Below are positions 34,422 through 42,423 of a DNA stretch of 64,000 nucleotides, one piece after another. Source of the stretch: FEN-1350 sp964643355 (GTDB taxonomy: Bacteria; Planctomycetota; Phycisphaerae; Sedimentisphaerales; Anaerohalosphaeraceae). The notes under the pieces are model-generated. The model did no database searches, was not told the DNA's origin, and saw only the letters and a program-made list of their open reading frames with translations. Numbering within the stretch: the stretch's first letter is position 1; each line of letters starts with the position of its first letter. The position numbers and the translations under genes were made by a program. The stretch spans positions 58,790-122,789 of the forward strand of contig CAZXPW010000006.1 in assembly GCA_964643355.1 (NCBI GenBank). The letters run 5' to 3'.

Positions 34422-36593
34422 ATGGAAACGCTCAAGCAGAAAATCCTCCAGACCCTTCGAAGGCGGGACTATACCCCCCTGAAACGATCCGCTTTGGCGC
34501 AAAATCTGGGAATAAAGGATGACAATTTCCATGAATTCGCCGCCGCGCTCAAGGAACTTCAGGCCCAGGGCAAGATCTCGATCGGACCCAAAAATCTGAT
34601 TCTCTTACCGGCCATGTCCAACCGGGTTACCGGAACCTTTCGGGCCAATCCCCGGGGGTTCGGATTCGTCGTCCCTCTCGACAAAACCAGCGATGGGGAT
34701 TTATTCATCGGCCCGTATGACACGGCCGACGCAATGGACGGCGACATTGTCGTGGCCAAAATCGTCCGCAAGGGTCATCAGGGAGGACGACTGCGAATTG
34801 CGGGGGTTGTCACGGAGATCCTCGAACGCGGACACGACCGATTCGTCGGAACCCTGCAACGAAAAGGTCGCGAGTGGATCGTTCAGCCCGAAGGTAAAGG
34901 GTACTTTGAGCCGGTGATCGTCGATGATGTAACGGCCAAAGGCGCGCGCGTCGGCGATAAAGTGATTCTCGAAATTTTGAGCTTTCCGGCTCATGATTTT
35001 CCGGCACGAGGGGTCATCCTGGAGGTTCTGGGCCGGGCTGGTCAGTATGACGCCGAAATCCGGGCGATCATCGCGCAATACAATCTTCGGACGGAGTTTG
35101 ACCGAGACTGTCTCGACCAGGCGCGAAAGGCCGCGGCCGGATTTGACCCCGAAAATCTGGAAGGACGATATGACGCAACGGATGAAATCACCCTTACCAT
35201 CGATCCGCCCGACGCCAAGGATTTTGACGATGCCATCAGTTTGCGCCGAAATCGCGACGGGAACTGGGTGCTGGGAGTGCATATCGCGGATGTCTGCGCG
35301 TTTATCCCGATGAACTCGCCGTTGGACCTCGAGGCCAGACAGCGCGGCAACAGTGTTTATCTGCCGGGGCGGGTAATCCCGATGTTGCCGGAAGCTCTGA
35401 GCAACGGTATTTGCAGCTTGCAGCCAAACCAGCGTCGATTCACAAAGACCGTCTATATCACATACGATACGAAGGGAAAAGTCCTGGGGACGGAGTTCGC
35501 CAACAGCGTCATCGAATCGAATGCGCGACTGACATACGAGCAGGCCAACGATATTCTCGAAGGGCGCACCAAAGGATTCTCCGGAGAGGTGGTCGGTCTG
35601 GTCAAGGACATGGAAACACTGGCACGGGAAATCGAACAGCGACGAACGAAAAATGGAATGCTCCATTTGGACCTTCCGGAGACCGATCTGGAATATGACG
35701 CCGAGGGTCATGTGGTGGATGCGCATCCGGCCGACGACAGTTTCCCCCACACCATCATCGAAATGTTCATGGTCGAAGCCAACGAGGCCGTGGCGGCCCT
35801 GCTCGATCGGTTCCGATTGCCTTTTATCCGGAGGATTCATCCGGACCCCAGCCCCGGCGGACGAAAGGACATGGGCCGGTTTGTGCGCTTATGCGGAATG
35901 AAAATTCCGCGAGAGTTGAATCGCACAATCATTCAGGATCTGCTGGCCTCTGTGAAGGGAACCCCTTCTTCCTTCGCCGTCAATACCTTTATCCTGCGAA
36001 GCTTGCAGAAAGCCGAATATTCTCCGTTGCACATCGGCCACTTTGCGCTGGCATCCACCCACTATTGCCATTTCACCAGCCCCATCCGGCGATATGCGGA
36101 TCTGACGATCCATCGCTTGTTGCATTGTTATCTGGAGCGTCGGATTCGTCTAATCGGCCTGGAAGAAGTCTTGCCCGAAGCAGAATTGATCGAAATCGGT
36201 AAGCATATCAGTTGGACCGAGCAACAGGCCGCCGATGCCGAACGAGAACTGAAAACCATTCTGATTCTTCAGATGCTCACCCGGCATATCGGGGACACCC
36301 TTCAGGGCGTTGTCAGCGGACTGACCAATTTTGGCGTATTCGTTCAATGCCTCAAATACGGCATCGAGGGCATGATCGAACCCGGCGATCTGGGCCTGGA
36401 CGAGTGGAAATACGACGAACGAAACCAGGCCGTCGTCGGCCAATATTCGCGCCAATCCGTCCACCTCGGCCAATCCATGCCGGTTCGGATCGTGGCCGTT
36501 AATGTCGCCGCTCGACAGCTCAGTCTGGCTCCGGTGGAATCTCTGACGGCGACTCGCGACAACGCACCGAAAAAGAATCGACGCAACCGGTAA
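34422..36593 (+). CDS. rnr: Ribonuclease R (RNB family exoribonuclease)
   Basis: 3'-5' exoribonuclease that degrades structured RNA; 723 residues from the chosen ATG. Domain order is an N-terminal winged-helix region (PLKRSALAQNLGI), cold-shock/OB domains (GTFRANPRGFGFVVPL), the RNB catalytic core with metal-binding aspartates in TIDPPDAKDFDDAISL, HFTSPIRRYADLTIHR, and a C-terminal S1 domain (GVVSGLTNFGVFVQCLKYGI). A basic tail (PKKNRRNR) follows. An in-frame ATG at 34323 would add 33 residues but no domain. It follows rpsT closely and is probably co-transcribed. Confidence 0.96.
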   Translation: METLKQKILQTLRRRDYTPLKRSALAQNLGIKDDNFHEFAAALKELQAQGKISIGPKNLILLPAMSNRVTGTFRANPRGFGFVVPLDKTSDGDLFIGPYDTADAMDGDIVVAKIVRKGHQGGRLRIAGVVTEILERGHDRFVGTLQRKGREWIVQPEGKGYFEPVIVDDVTAKGARVGDKVILEILSFPAHDFPARGVILEVLGRAGQYDAEIRAIIAQYNLRTEFDRDCLDQARKAAAGFDPENLEGRYDATDEITLTIDPPDAKDFDDAISLRRNRDGNWVLGVHIADVCAFIPMNSPLDLEARQRGNSVYLPGRVIPMLPEALSNGICSLQPNQRRFTKTVYITYDTKGKVLGTEFANSVIESNARLTYEQANDILEGRTKGFSGEVVGLVKDMETLAREIEQRRTKNGMLHLDLPETDLEYDAEGHVVDAHPADDSFPHTIIEMFMVEANEAVAALLDRFRLPFIRRIHPDPSPGGRKDMGRFVRLCGMKIPRELNRTIIQDLLASVKGTPSSFAVNTFILRSLQKAEYSPLHIGHFALASTHYCHFTSPIRRYADLTIHRLLHCYLERRIRLIGLEEVLPEAELIEIGKHISWTEQQAADAERELKTILILQMLTRHIGDTLQGVVSGLTNFGVFVQCLKYGIEGMIEPGDLGLDEWKYDERNQAVVGQYSRQSVHLGQSMPVRIVAVNVAARQLSLAPVESLTATRDNAPKKNRRNR

Positions 36594-36624
36594 TTCTCCG
36601 CAACTCCAATCCAGTTGTACCGTA

Positions 36625-36653
36625 TTGATATTTCCGGAATTGGATTGTATAAT
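36625..36653 (+). promoter_or_regulatory. Strong promoter in a gene-free region
   Basis: TTGATA (36625-36630), a 17-bp spacer and TATAAT (36648-36653), as good as any promoter in the window. No annotated gene follows for the rest of the gap, so it probably drives a small RNA or very short ORF. Confidence 0.6.
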
Positions 36654-36654
36654 T

Positions 36655-36775
36655 TGTTGATCCAGATATTTTGCAGGGGGAGAAAAAGAAAACATCAAGC
36701 AACCGAAGCTGCCCGATGTTTTCCGGAGGGGAGAAAACTATTGCATTCTTCATTTCGGCAAACCGTCGGTCAAAC
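36655..36775 (+). ncRNA. Candidate small RNA downstream of an orphan promoter
   Basis: The predicted transcript contains GAAAACATC (36688-36696) and GATGTTTTC (36715-36723), a perfect 9-bp stem around an 18-nt loop that can form an inner AGC/GCT pair. Purine-rich tracts GGGGGAG and GGAGGGGAG flank the stem. A ribosome-site-like GGAGG before a TTG opens only a 12-codon frame. No known riboswitch core is recognised. The ends are guesses. Confidence 0.3.
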
Positions 36776-37250
36776 ATGAAAAAATAGCCGCTTACCACAT
36801 TAATTTTTACGCTCCGGCTCTCACTGGAGTTCACGAAACCGGCTGGAATGCCAATTTGGATGCGTATTATAGGACGAATCAAATGGCATGCAACAGCATT
36901 TTTGGAATAAAATAAAAAAATTATAACCTCTTACCAACAAAGAAGTTGTGGATAGACCAGCGGCGGTCCTGTTTATCAGGGAATTCACAACGAATCGTGA
37001 AATGAGACTTGAGGAATTCTACAACTATCGAAATTTCAACCATTTACGACGCAGCCGATTCCGAAGCGAGTCGGGGAAAAACAGACCCATCCGCTGGGAA
37101 CTGGAAGAATATTCCATTTTTCCGGCCGAGTGGGCCTTGGAACGCCTTAGACGACCCCAATACAGCAATAAGCTCCCCGCTATTAACCCCTTTAATGAAC
37201 TGGGTTTGTGATCTGTTTTAAGCATGAATCCTCAGCATAATGCCCCGGGC

Positions 37251-37832
37251 TCATCGGATGAGCACACGGTGGGTCGCTTCCAGGAGCTCCTGGCCGGTCA
37301 AACATTCAAGTGCCGTTGAATTCCACAACTGATGTCGACGAAGAATCCGGGGATTGTGCCGATAATATCGCTGGCATACTTCAATCCCTCCTTCCATCGG
37401 GCCGGCGGTTCGGAAATCGCCGTCCAGCAACCACCGTCCGAATTCCTCGTTGTACTCGGCGGGGAAGATCAGCGCCGTGACGAAACGGCCATCGGAAAAA
37501 CACGCCGACTGTACTTTTGCCCGCGACGGCGGAGCGCATCGAACCGCCAGGTCCACCAGTCGCCCATAGTCCGTTTCGGCAACCTCGGGATCATCCGCGT
37601 AAAACAACATCGCCATTTCCAGTTCAAACAACTCTCGGGGTCTGCCGACCAGTTCCATCCGGCCATCGGGAAATACATTGTGGATTTTATAGACTCGTAC
37701 ATCCCTGAAATTTTCGCTCTCGACAATCTCGGCGACTTCCTCGGCGGCGAATCCAACGCCGCAATGATCGCCGAAATCAATCACATACAGCCCCGTGTAT
37801 CGGATCGGATCGTGAAGAGTCGGAAGTTTCAT
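37251..37832 (-). CDS. Hypothetical protein
   Basis: A 193-residue soluble protein with no signal peptide, repeat or motif that I can name. The start (PIRYTGLYVIDFGDHCGVGFAAEEVAEI) suggests an alpha/beta fold, and the middle has a conserved-looking stretch of acidic residues (LEMAMLFYADDPEVAETDYGR). It begins 2 bp from the tyrS 3' end on the same strand, so it is translated with or right after tyrosyl-tRNA synthetase. Codon use resembles its neighbours. Confidence 0.78.
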   Translation of the reverse strand: MKLPTLHDPIRYTGLYVIDFGDHCGVGFAAEEVAEIVESENFRDVRVYKIHNVFPDGRMELVGRPRELFELEMAMLFYADDPEVAETDYGRLVDLAVRCAPPSRAKVQSACFSDGRFVTALIFPAEYNEEFGRWLLDGDFRTAGPMEGGIEVCQRYYRHNPRILRRHQLWNSTALECLTGQELLEATHRVLIR

Positions 37833-37834
37833 CG

Positions 37835-39046
37835 TTAACCGCGCACAATCAATTTGGCAAATTTTCGTTTGCCCACGCGAAGGATCATTCCATCGGCGGG
37901 AGTGATCATCTCGTTGGCATCGGCAATCCGGCGATCGTCGATTTCGACGCCCCCCTGCTGGATCATCCGCTTGGCCTGACCGCCGGATTCGACAAGACCG
38001 GATTGAAAAATCAGTTTGCCAGCGGGAATCGGATCGGCGGAGATCGGAATCTGGGGCATGTCATCCGGCAGTTTCCTTTGCGCAAAGACGCGTTCGAATT
38101 CCTCCGCCGCGGCCTGCGCAGCTTCTTCGCCGTGGAACTGCTCGACGATGATTTTGCCCAGCAGGACCTTGGCTTCTTTGGGATGCGTCTTGGCGGGATC
38201 CAGCAATTCGCGAATCTTGGTCTGCGGAATGTCCGTCAGGAGAGTATAATAGTTTTCCATCATGACATCGGAAATGCTCATGCACTTGCCGAACATGTCC
38301 TTGGAAGCGTCGGTCACGCCGATGTAATTGCCCTTGGATTTGCTCATCTTGTCCTTGCCGTCCAGACCCACCAGAATCGGCATGGTGATGACGATCTGAG
38401 GAAGCTGATTGACGATCCGTTGCAGGTCGCGGCCAATCAGGTTGTTGAAGGTCTGGTCGGTGCCACCCAGCTCGACATCGCTCTGGATCATCACCGAATC
38501 GTACCCCTGCATCAGCGGATATAAAAATTCATGCAGACCGATGGCGTCGCCTTTCTTGTAGCGGATCTCGAAGGTATCGCGTTCGAGCATTCGGGCGACG
38601 GTGATGGAGGCCATCAGACGAATGATTTCCGCAAGCTTCAGGCCCGCGAGCCACTCGCTGTTGTAGCGAATCTCCAGTTTGTCGGGCGATGTATCGAGGA
38701 TTTTTCCAGCCTGCTGAAAATAGGTTTTGGCGTTGGCTTCGATTTTCTCCGGATCGAGAATCGGGCGGGTGGCATTCTGGCCCGTGGGATCGCCGATCCG
38801 CGCGGTATAATCGCCGATGATTAGCACGGCCTTGTGGCCGAGATCCTGAAACTGTCGCAGCTTCCGCAATACGACCGTATGCCCCAGATGGATATCCGGG
38901 GCCGTTGGATCCATGCCGAGCTTGACTCGAAGCGGCCGACCGAGCTTCTTGGCCAACTCCAGCCGTTCGGCCAGATCTTCCTCCCGATAGACCTCCACGG
39001 TCCCCCGTTTCAACAACTGCAACTGTTCCGAAATCGATACCGCCAT
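37835..39046 (-). CDS. tyrS: Tyrosyl-tRNA synthetase
   Basis: Class I aminoacyl-tRNA synthetase, 403 residues. The HIGH motif is HLGH in DIHLGHTVVLRKLRQF near residue 53, and KMSKS is present as DKMSKSKGN near residue 233. The C-terminal S4 RNA-binding domain (AKRMIQQGGVEIDDRRI) reads through to the stop. The sequence type with LGMDPTAPDIHLGH is that of the TyrRZ-like group. Confidence 0.96.
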   Translation of the reverse strand: MAVSISEQLQLLKRGTVEVYREEDLAERLELAKKLGRPLRVKLGMDPTAPDIHLGHTVVLRKLRQFQDLGHKAVLIIGDYTARIGDPTGQNATRPILDPEKIEANAKTYFQQAGKILDTSPDKLEIRYNSEWLAGLKLAEIIRLMASITVARMLERDTFEIRYKKGDAIGLHEFLYPLMQGYDSVMIQSDVELGGTDQTFNNLIGRDLQRIVNQLPQIVITMPILVGLDGKDKMSKSKGNYIGVTDASKDMFGKCMSISDVMMENYYTLLTDIPQTKIRELLDPAKTHPKEAKVLLGKIIVEQFHGEEAAQAAAEEFERVFAQRKLPDDMPQIPISADPIPAGKLIFQSGLVESGGQAKRMIQQGGVEIDDRRIADANEMITPADGMILRVGKRKFAKLIVRG

Positions 39047-39171
39047 TCGTCTGCCTCATCTGATAACTGTGCTCTCGTCCACTCTGCGAAGAAAACCCGG
39101 GCTGCCAATCAAACGGAATATTATATCAGATGACCGAATCAAAACAAGGGTAGTTTGAGGCGAATTTCCGC

Positions 39172-39195
39172 GGAGGGCCCCGCTCCGTCGGGGCC
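39172..39195 (+). repeat. REP-like 24-bp element, copy 1
   Basis: Structure: GGAG, a 7-bp stem (GGCCCCG with CGGGGCC) and the loop CTCCGT. The 5' GGAG is complementary to CTCC in the loop. It shares tag and loop exactly with copies 2 and 3, while the stem differs. Confidence 0.7.
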
Positions 39196-39202
39196 GTCAT
39201 TC

Positions 39203-39226
39203 GGCCGCAACGGAGTGCGGCCCTCC
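39203..39226 (-). repeat. REP-like 24-bp element, copy 2 (inverted)
   Basis: On the minus strand GGAG is followed by the stem GGCCGCA with TGCGGCC and the loop CTCCGT. It is inverted relative to copy 1 and only 7 bp from it, giving a back-to-back pair. Every changed stem base is matched by a compensating change on the other arm. Confidence 0.7.
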
Positions 39227-39251
39227 ACATGGCAAGCCGGGCATCAGAACT

Positions 39252-39275
39252 GGAGGGACTCGCTCCGTCGAGTCC
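39252..39275 (+). repeat. REP-like 24-bp element, copy 3
   Basis: GGAG, stem GGACTCG with CGAGTCC, loop CTCCGT. Same orientation and length as copy 1, 25 bp beyond copy 2, ending 8 bp before the stop codon of the nitrilase-family gene. Confidence 0.7.
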
Positions 39276-39283
39276 GAATCCGC

Positions 39284-40135
39284 TCATAAGTTGTCGGTTC
39301 GGATCGATCGCGGATCGTCGAGGGGGCCGGGGCCGTTGGTGAGTTTGCCGTCCAGGGCCGCCTGTCGGAATTCGGCCATGGGATCATAGAACGACTGCGA
39401 CAGATCGACGGCGTTGACCATCATCTGATCGAGGTGATCCTCCAGTTGACGGACGATCCGGCCGTCGGGCTGGATGAAACAGGAGGGATACGGGCTGAAC
39501 CATCCGGATGCGTTGGACATACTGATCCAGAAATGATTCGTGGCCGCGTGCGCCTGCATCGTTTGCCGCATGATCTCGGTATGGACGCTGGGACCGTTTT
39601 GCCGGGCGTTATAAAACGACTGTAGGACGCATTGAACGCCGCGCCCCCAAAGCTGACGATACAGCTCCGGAAATCGCAGATCAAAACAGATCAGCAACGC
39701 ACAAGTCACCCCGTTGATGGCAAACGACACAAATCGATCGCCGGGCGTGTAATGCTGCAGGTCAAGCGGCGTGCCGAACCGTTTGTCGTAGCGATCAACG
39801 ATCCGGCCGTCGGGCCCGATCAGATACAGGCAATTGTGGGGCTGATTGGGTTCGGTCAGGCGGTGCATACTTCCCAGCACAACCCAGACCTTCAGCCGCC
39901 CGGCCAGGTCCATAATCGTTCGCATTTCCCCGACGAGCTGGCCCCAGTCAAAATCCTTCAGATGGGGCCAGTCCACGCCGGCATAGCCGGACAGGGCACA
40001 TTCGGGAAAATGAACGATCTCGGCGCCTTCGCCGGCGGCCTGGGAAAGAAATTCGCGAATTTGTTTGGCGTTGCGGCCAATATCGGCCCCGACGGCGAAC
40101 TGGCAGGTCGCGATTCGCAGAGTCCCCTGGGCCAT
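39284..40135 (-). CDS. Carbon-nitrogen hydrolase (nitrilase superfamily)
   Basis: A 283-residue amidase-type hydrolase. The catalytic triad is visible: Glu in HFPECALSGYAG, Lys in YDKRFGTPLD and Cys in LLICFDLRFPELYR. Substrates in the superfamily range from N-carbamoyl compounds to omega-amides; none can be chosen here. It lies 9 bp downstream of argC on the same strand, so a role near arginine or polyamine metabolism is possible but only by position. Confidence 0.92.
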   Translation of the reverse strand: MAQGTLRIATCQFAVGADIGRNAKQIREFLSQAAGEGAEIVHFPECALSGYAGVDWPHLKDFDWGQLVGEMRTIMDLAGRLKVWVVLGSMHRLTEPNQPHNCLYLIGPDGRIVDRYDKRFGTPLDLQHYTPGDRFVSFAINGVTCALLICFDLRFPELYRQLWGRGVQCVLQSFYNARQNGPSVHTEIMRQTMQAHAATNHFWISMSNASGWFSPYPSCFIQPDGRIVRQLEDHLDQMMVNAVDLSQSFYDPMAEFRQAALDGKLTNGPGPLDDPRSIRTDNL

Positions 40136-40144
40136 GGGTCACCG

Positions 40145-41152
40145 TCAGATCAGGGCCAGCGTCTCATCGAGACCGTACAGCAGGTTGAGGTTCTGGATCG
40201 CCTGGCCTGCTGCGCCTTTAACCAGATTGTCGATCGCCGAGAAGCATACGATGCGCCCCTTCGCGATCGCGGGATAGACATGGCAATAATTCGTATGCGC
40301 GACATACTTGACCGCCGGCGGCGTGGTCAAAATCCGCACAAATGGCTCGCTTCGATAAAAACTCTGGTACAGTTCGATCAATTGATTGGCGGGAAGCTGC
40401 GTCGTCGGCGTGCAATAGACCGACGACAGGATTCCCCGATCAAAGGGCCCCACATGCGGTTGAAACAGGATCGTTACGGGTTTGCCGGCGACGGCCGAGG
40501 CCACTTGTTCCATTTCGGGGGTGTGTCGATGAGAGCCGACGGCATACGGCAAAACATTTTCGTTCATATTGGGAAAGTGGAAAGTGTGCGAGGGATTCTT
40601 CCCGCCGCCGGAAACTCCCGTAACCGAATTGACAATGATATCCTCCGTGCGGATCATGCCGTTTTTCAGCAGCGGAGCAATCGCCAGGATTGCTCCGGTC
40701 GGAAAACAACCCGGATTGGCGACGAGGCGGGAGCCCTGAATCTTTCGACGGAACAATTCCGGAAGGCCGAATTCAGCATGGGCCAGATTTTCCGGGTCGA
40801 TATGCTTCTGGTAATGTTTTTCGTAAATCGCGATATCCTTCAACCGGTAGTCGGCGCTGAAATCGATGACCTTGACGCCGAGGGACAACAGCTTGGGCAC
40901 AATGCTCATCGAGACCTTATGAGGCAAGCAACATAACGCGATCTCCGCCAGACTGGCAAGCTTGGCCAGATCGATTGGCTCGATCATCAAATCGCAACGG
41001 CCCCGCAGCCGGGGAAAGACCACCTCGGCGGGTCCGCATTCTTCGGGCAAAGCCGTCAGATAAGTAACCTTCGCTTCCGGATGCCGCAGCAAAATCTCGA
41101 TCGATTCCAAGCCGGTATATCCGCTGGCGCCAATGATCGCTACCCGAATCAT
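40145..41152 (-). CDS. argC: N-acetyl-gamma-glutamyl-phosphate reductase
   Basis: NADP-dependent reductase of the arginine pathway that makes N-acetylglutamate semialdehyde; 335 residues, normal size. The Rossmann start is MIRVAIIGASGYTG and the catalytic cysteine is in VANPGCFPTGAIL. The ATG at 41152 has AAGGA six bases upstream; the ATG two codons earlier is too close to it. It lies about 100 bp after rpsI. Confidence 0.96.
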   Translation of the reverse strand: MIRVAIIGASGYTGLESIEILLRHPEAKVTYLTALPEECGPAEVVFPRLRGRCDLMIEPIDLAKLASLAEIALCCLPHKVSMSIVPKLLSLGVKVIDFSADYRLKDIAIYEKHYQKHIDPENLAHAEFGLPELFRRKIQGSRLVANPGCFPTGAILAIAPLLKNGMIRTEDIIVNSVTGVSGGGKNPSHTFHFPNMNENVLPYAVGSHRHTPEMEQVASAVAGKPVTILFQPHVGPFDRGILSSVYCTPTTQLPANQLIELYQSFYRSEPFVRILTTPPAVKYVAHTNYCHVYPAIAKGRIVCFSAIDNLVKGAAGQAIQNLNLLYGLDETLALI

Positions 41153-41252
41153 CGTCATTCCTTTCGTAAAACCAAATCCGGTTCTTCGATAAAAAAACCG
41201 CCGGGCAATCAAACCCGGCGGCCATTGTATCGGGGGAAATTTCAAAATGCAA

Positions 41253-41768
41253 TTAACGCTTGGAGAACTGGAACCTCCGACGGGCGCCGGCCTTGCCGGG
41301 TTTCTTGCGTTCGACCATTCGGCTGTCGCGGGTCAGATACCCGCCGTCGCGAAGAACGGAAATCCAGGCCGGTTCGTAACGGAGCAACGCCCGGGCAATA
41401 CCCAGCATGGCCGCTCCGGCCTGGCCGGTCGTTCCGCCGCCTTTGACATTGACGAACACATCAAAGCTGGACGACACATTGAGGGCCTTCAACGGCGCCT
41501 GCACGGACTTTCGATCCTGCGGCTGCGTGAAGTACTCCTCCAGCTTGCGGTCGTTGATTTTCAGTTCGCCGTTTCCGGCCTTGATGCGAACCCGAGCGAC
41601 GCTGGTTTTGCGGCGACCGGTTCCCCATACAAAACCGCCCTTGTCCGGCGAAGTGGAGGGTTTTGAAGGCATCTTGGCGATCGCCGGGGCCTCGGCCGTC
41701 GCCACGACTTCTTTGGGCTTGTTGAGAATATTCGGATCGATCAACGGGGTGTTTTCCATGTCCGCCAT
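41253..41768 (-). CDS. rpsI: 30S ribosomal protein S9, with N-terminal extension
   Basis: A 171-residue protein. Residues 45-171 are a standard S9 (GTGRRKTSVARVRI at the start, the GKAGARRRFQFSKR tail that reaches the tRNA P site). The first 44 residues are an Ala/Pro/Lys-rich extension absent from typical S9. The gene follows rplM by 26 bp, the conserved L13-S9 pair. Confidence 0.96.
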   Translation of the reverse strand: MADMENTPLIDPNILNKPKEVVATAEAPAIAKMPSKPSTSPDKGGFVWGTGRRKTSVARVRIKAGNGELKINDRKLEEYFTQPQDRKSVQAPLKALNVSSSFDVFVNVKGGGTTGQAGAAMLGIARALLRYEPAWISVLRDGGYLTRDSRMVERKKPGKAGARRRFQFSKR

Positions 41769-41794
41769 CTGTGACTAATCTCCTGCGCTGGTGC

Positions 41795-42223
41795 TTAGAG
41801 TTTGTAGGGTTCGGGTTGCTGGGCCGTGTGGGTGTGCTCCGGTCCGGAGAACATCCGCAGTTTCTTGAGGGCATGTCGGCTCATCTGATTTCTCGGAAGC
41901 ATCCGCTTGACCGCCAGTTGCAGCACCCGTTCGGGCCGACGCGACATCATATCCTTATAGGGCACCAGTTTCAAACCGCTGGGGTATCGCGAATATTGCT
42001 TATACAGCTTCTGTTCGGCCTTGCGCCCGGTGACTCGAAGCTTATCGACATTGACGACGACCACATAGTTGCCGATATCGACATGCGGGGTGTACATTGG
42101 ATCGTTCTTGCCCATCAGGATCGTCGCGATCGTGGAGGCCAGACGCCCCAGGACCTGGTCCTGAGCATCGATCAGATACCACCGCTTTTCAACATCTTCT
42201 TTTTTAACCAGATAGGATTTCAT
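41795..42223 (-). CDS. rplM: 50S ribosomal protein L13
   Basis: A 142-residue ribosomal protein. Recognised by WYLIDAQDQVLGRLASTIATILMGK, the YTPHVDIGNYVVVVN stretch and the C-terminal MLPRNQMSRHALKKLRMF. It heads the rplM-rpsI-argC-nitrilase group. Confidence 0.97.
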   Translation of the reverse strand: MKSYLVKKEDVEKRWYLIDAQDQVLGRLASTIATILMGKNDPMYTPHVDIGNYVVVVNVDKLRVTGRKAEQKLYKQYSRYPSGLKLVPYKDMMSRRPERVLQLAVKRMLPRNQMSRHALKKLRMFSGPEHTHTAQQPEPYKL

Positions 42224-42301
42224 TACTGCTGCTCCTGTTTCTATAATCAGTGAAAGTCCAGTATTATATCCCAGCCGGGAAATCTGTCAACCAAAAGATG
42301 C

Positions 42302-42348
42302 AAAAAAACCCCGATTCAGAGATGAAATAACGGCCTTACCAGGGTTTT
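42302..42348 (-). terminator. Possible terminator between nrdJ and rplM
   Basis: On the minus strand AAAACCC pairs with GGGTTTT, followed by a run of seven T. The loop is about 30 nt, so the structure is only a moderate candidate. Confidence 0.35.
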
Positions 42349-42398
42349 GCTTTTCCTGGAAACCGGAGAATCGCCATTGAATCTTGAATGTCGGGCTC

Positions 42399-42423
42399 TA
42401 ACTCTTTATGAAACAAGGAGTTA
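42399..42423. repeat. 25-bp dyad TAACTC-N13-GAGTTA, copy 2
   Basis: Six-base arms around 13 bp. One arm contains the nrdJ stop codon, and the stem can extend with GCTC/GAGC across a one-base bulge. No T-run follows, so it is not a standard terminator. Confidence 0.45.

Larger units (their letters stand above)
36594..37250. other. 657-bp intergenic region with a promoter but no convincing gene
   Basis: The region lies between convergent rnr and a minus-strand hypothetical gene. It has a strong plus-strand promoter (36625-36653) and a 9-bp stem hairpin (36688-36723), described separately. The distal 350 bp is AT-rich with A-runs near 36900-36925. Two weak plus-strand frames (36948-37211 and 37009-37221) start at GTG or TTG without a ribosome site and lack recognisable sequence; I do not call them genes. 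Confidence 0.6.

Noticed and set aside
36948..37221. Two plus-strand frames of 87 and 70 codons
   Set aside because: They start at GTG and TTG, lack ribosome sites and have no recognisable sequence.
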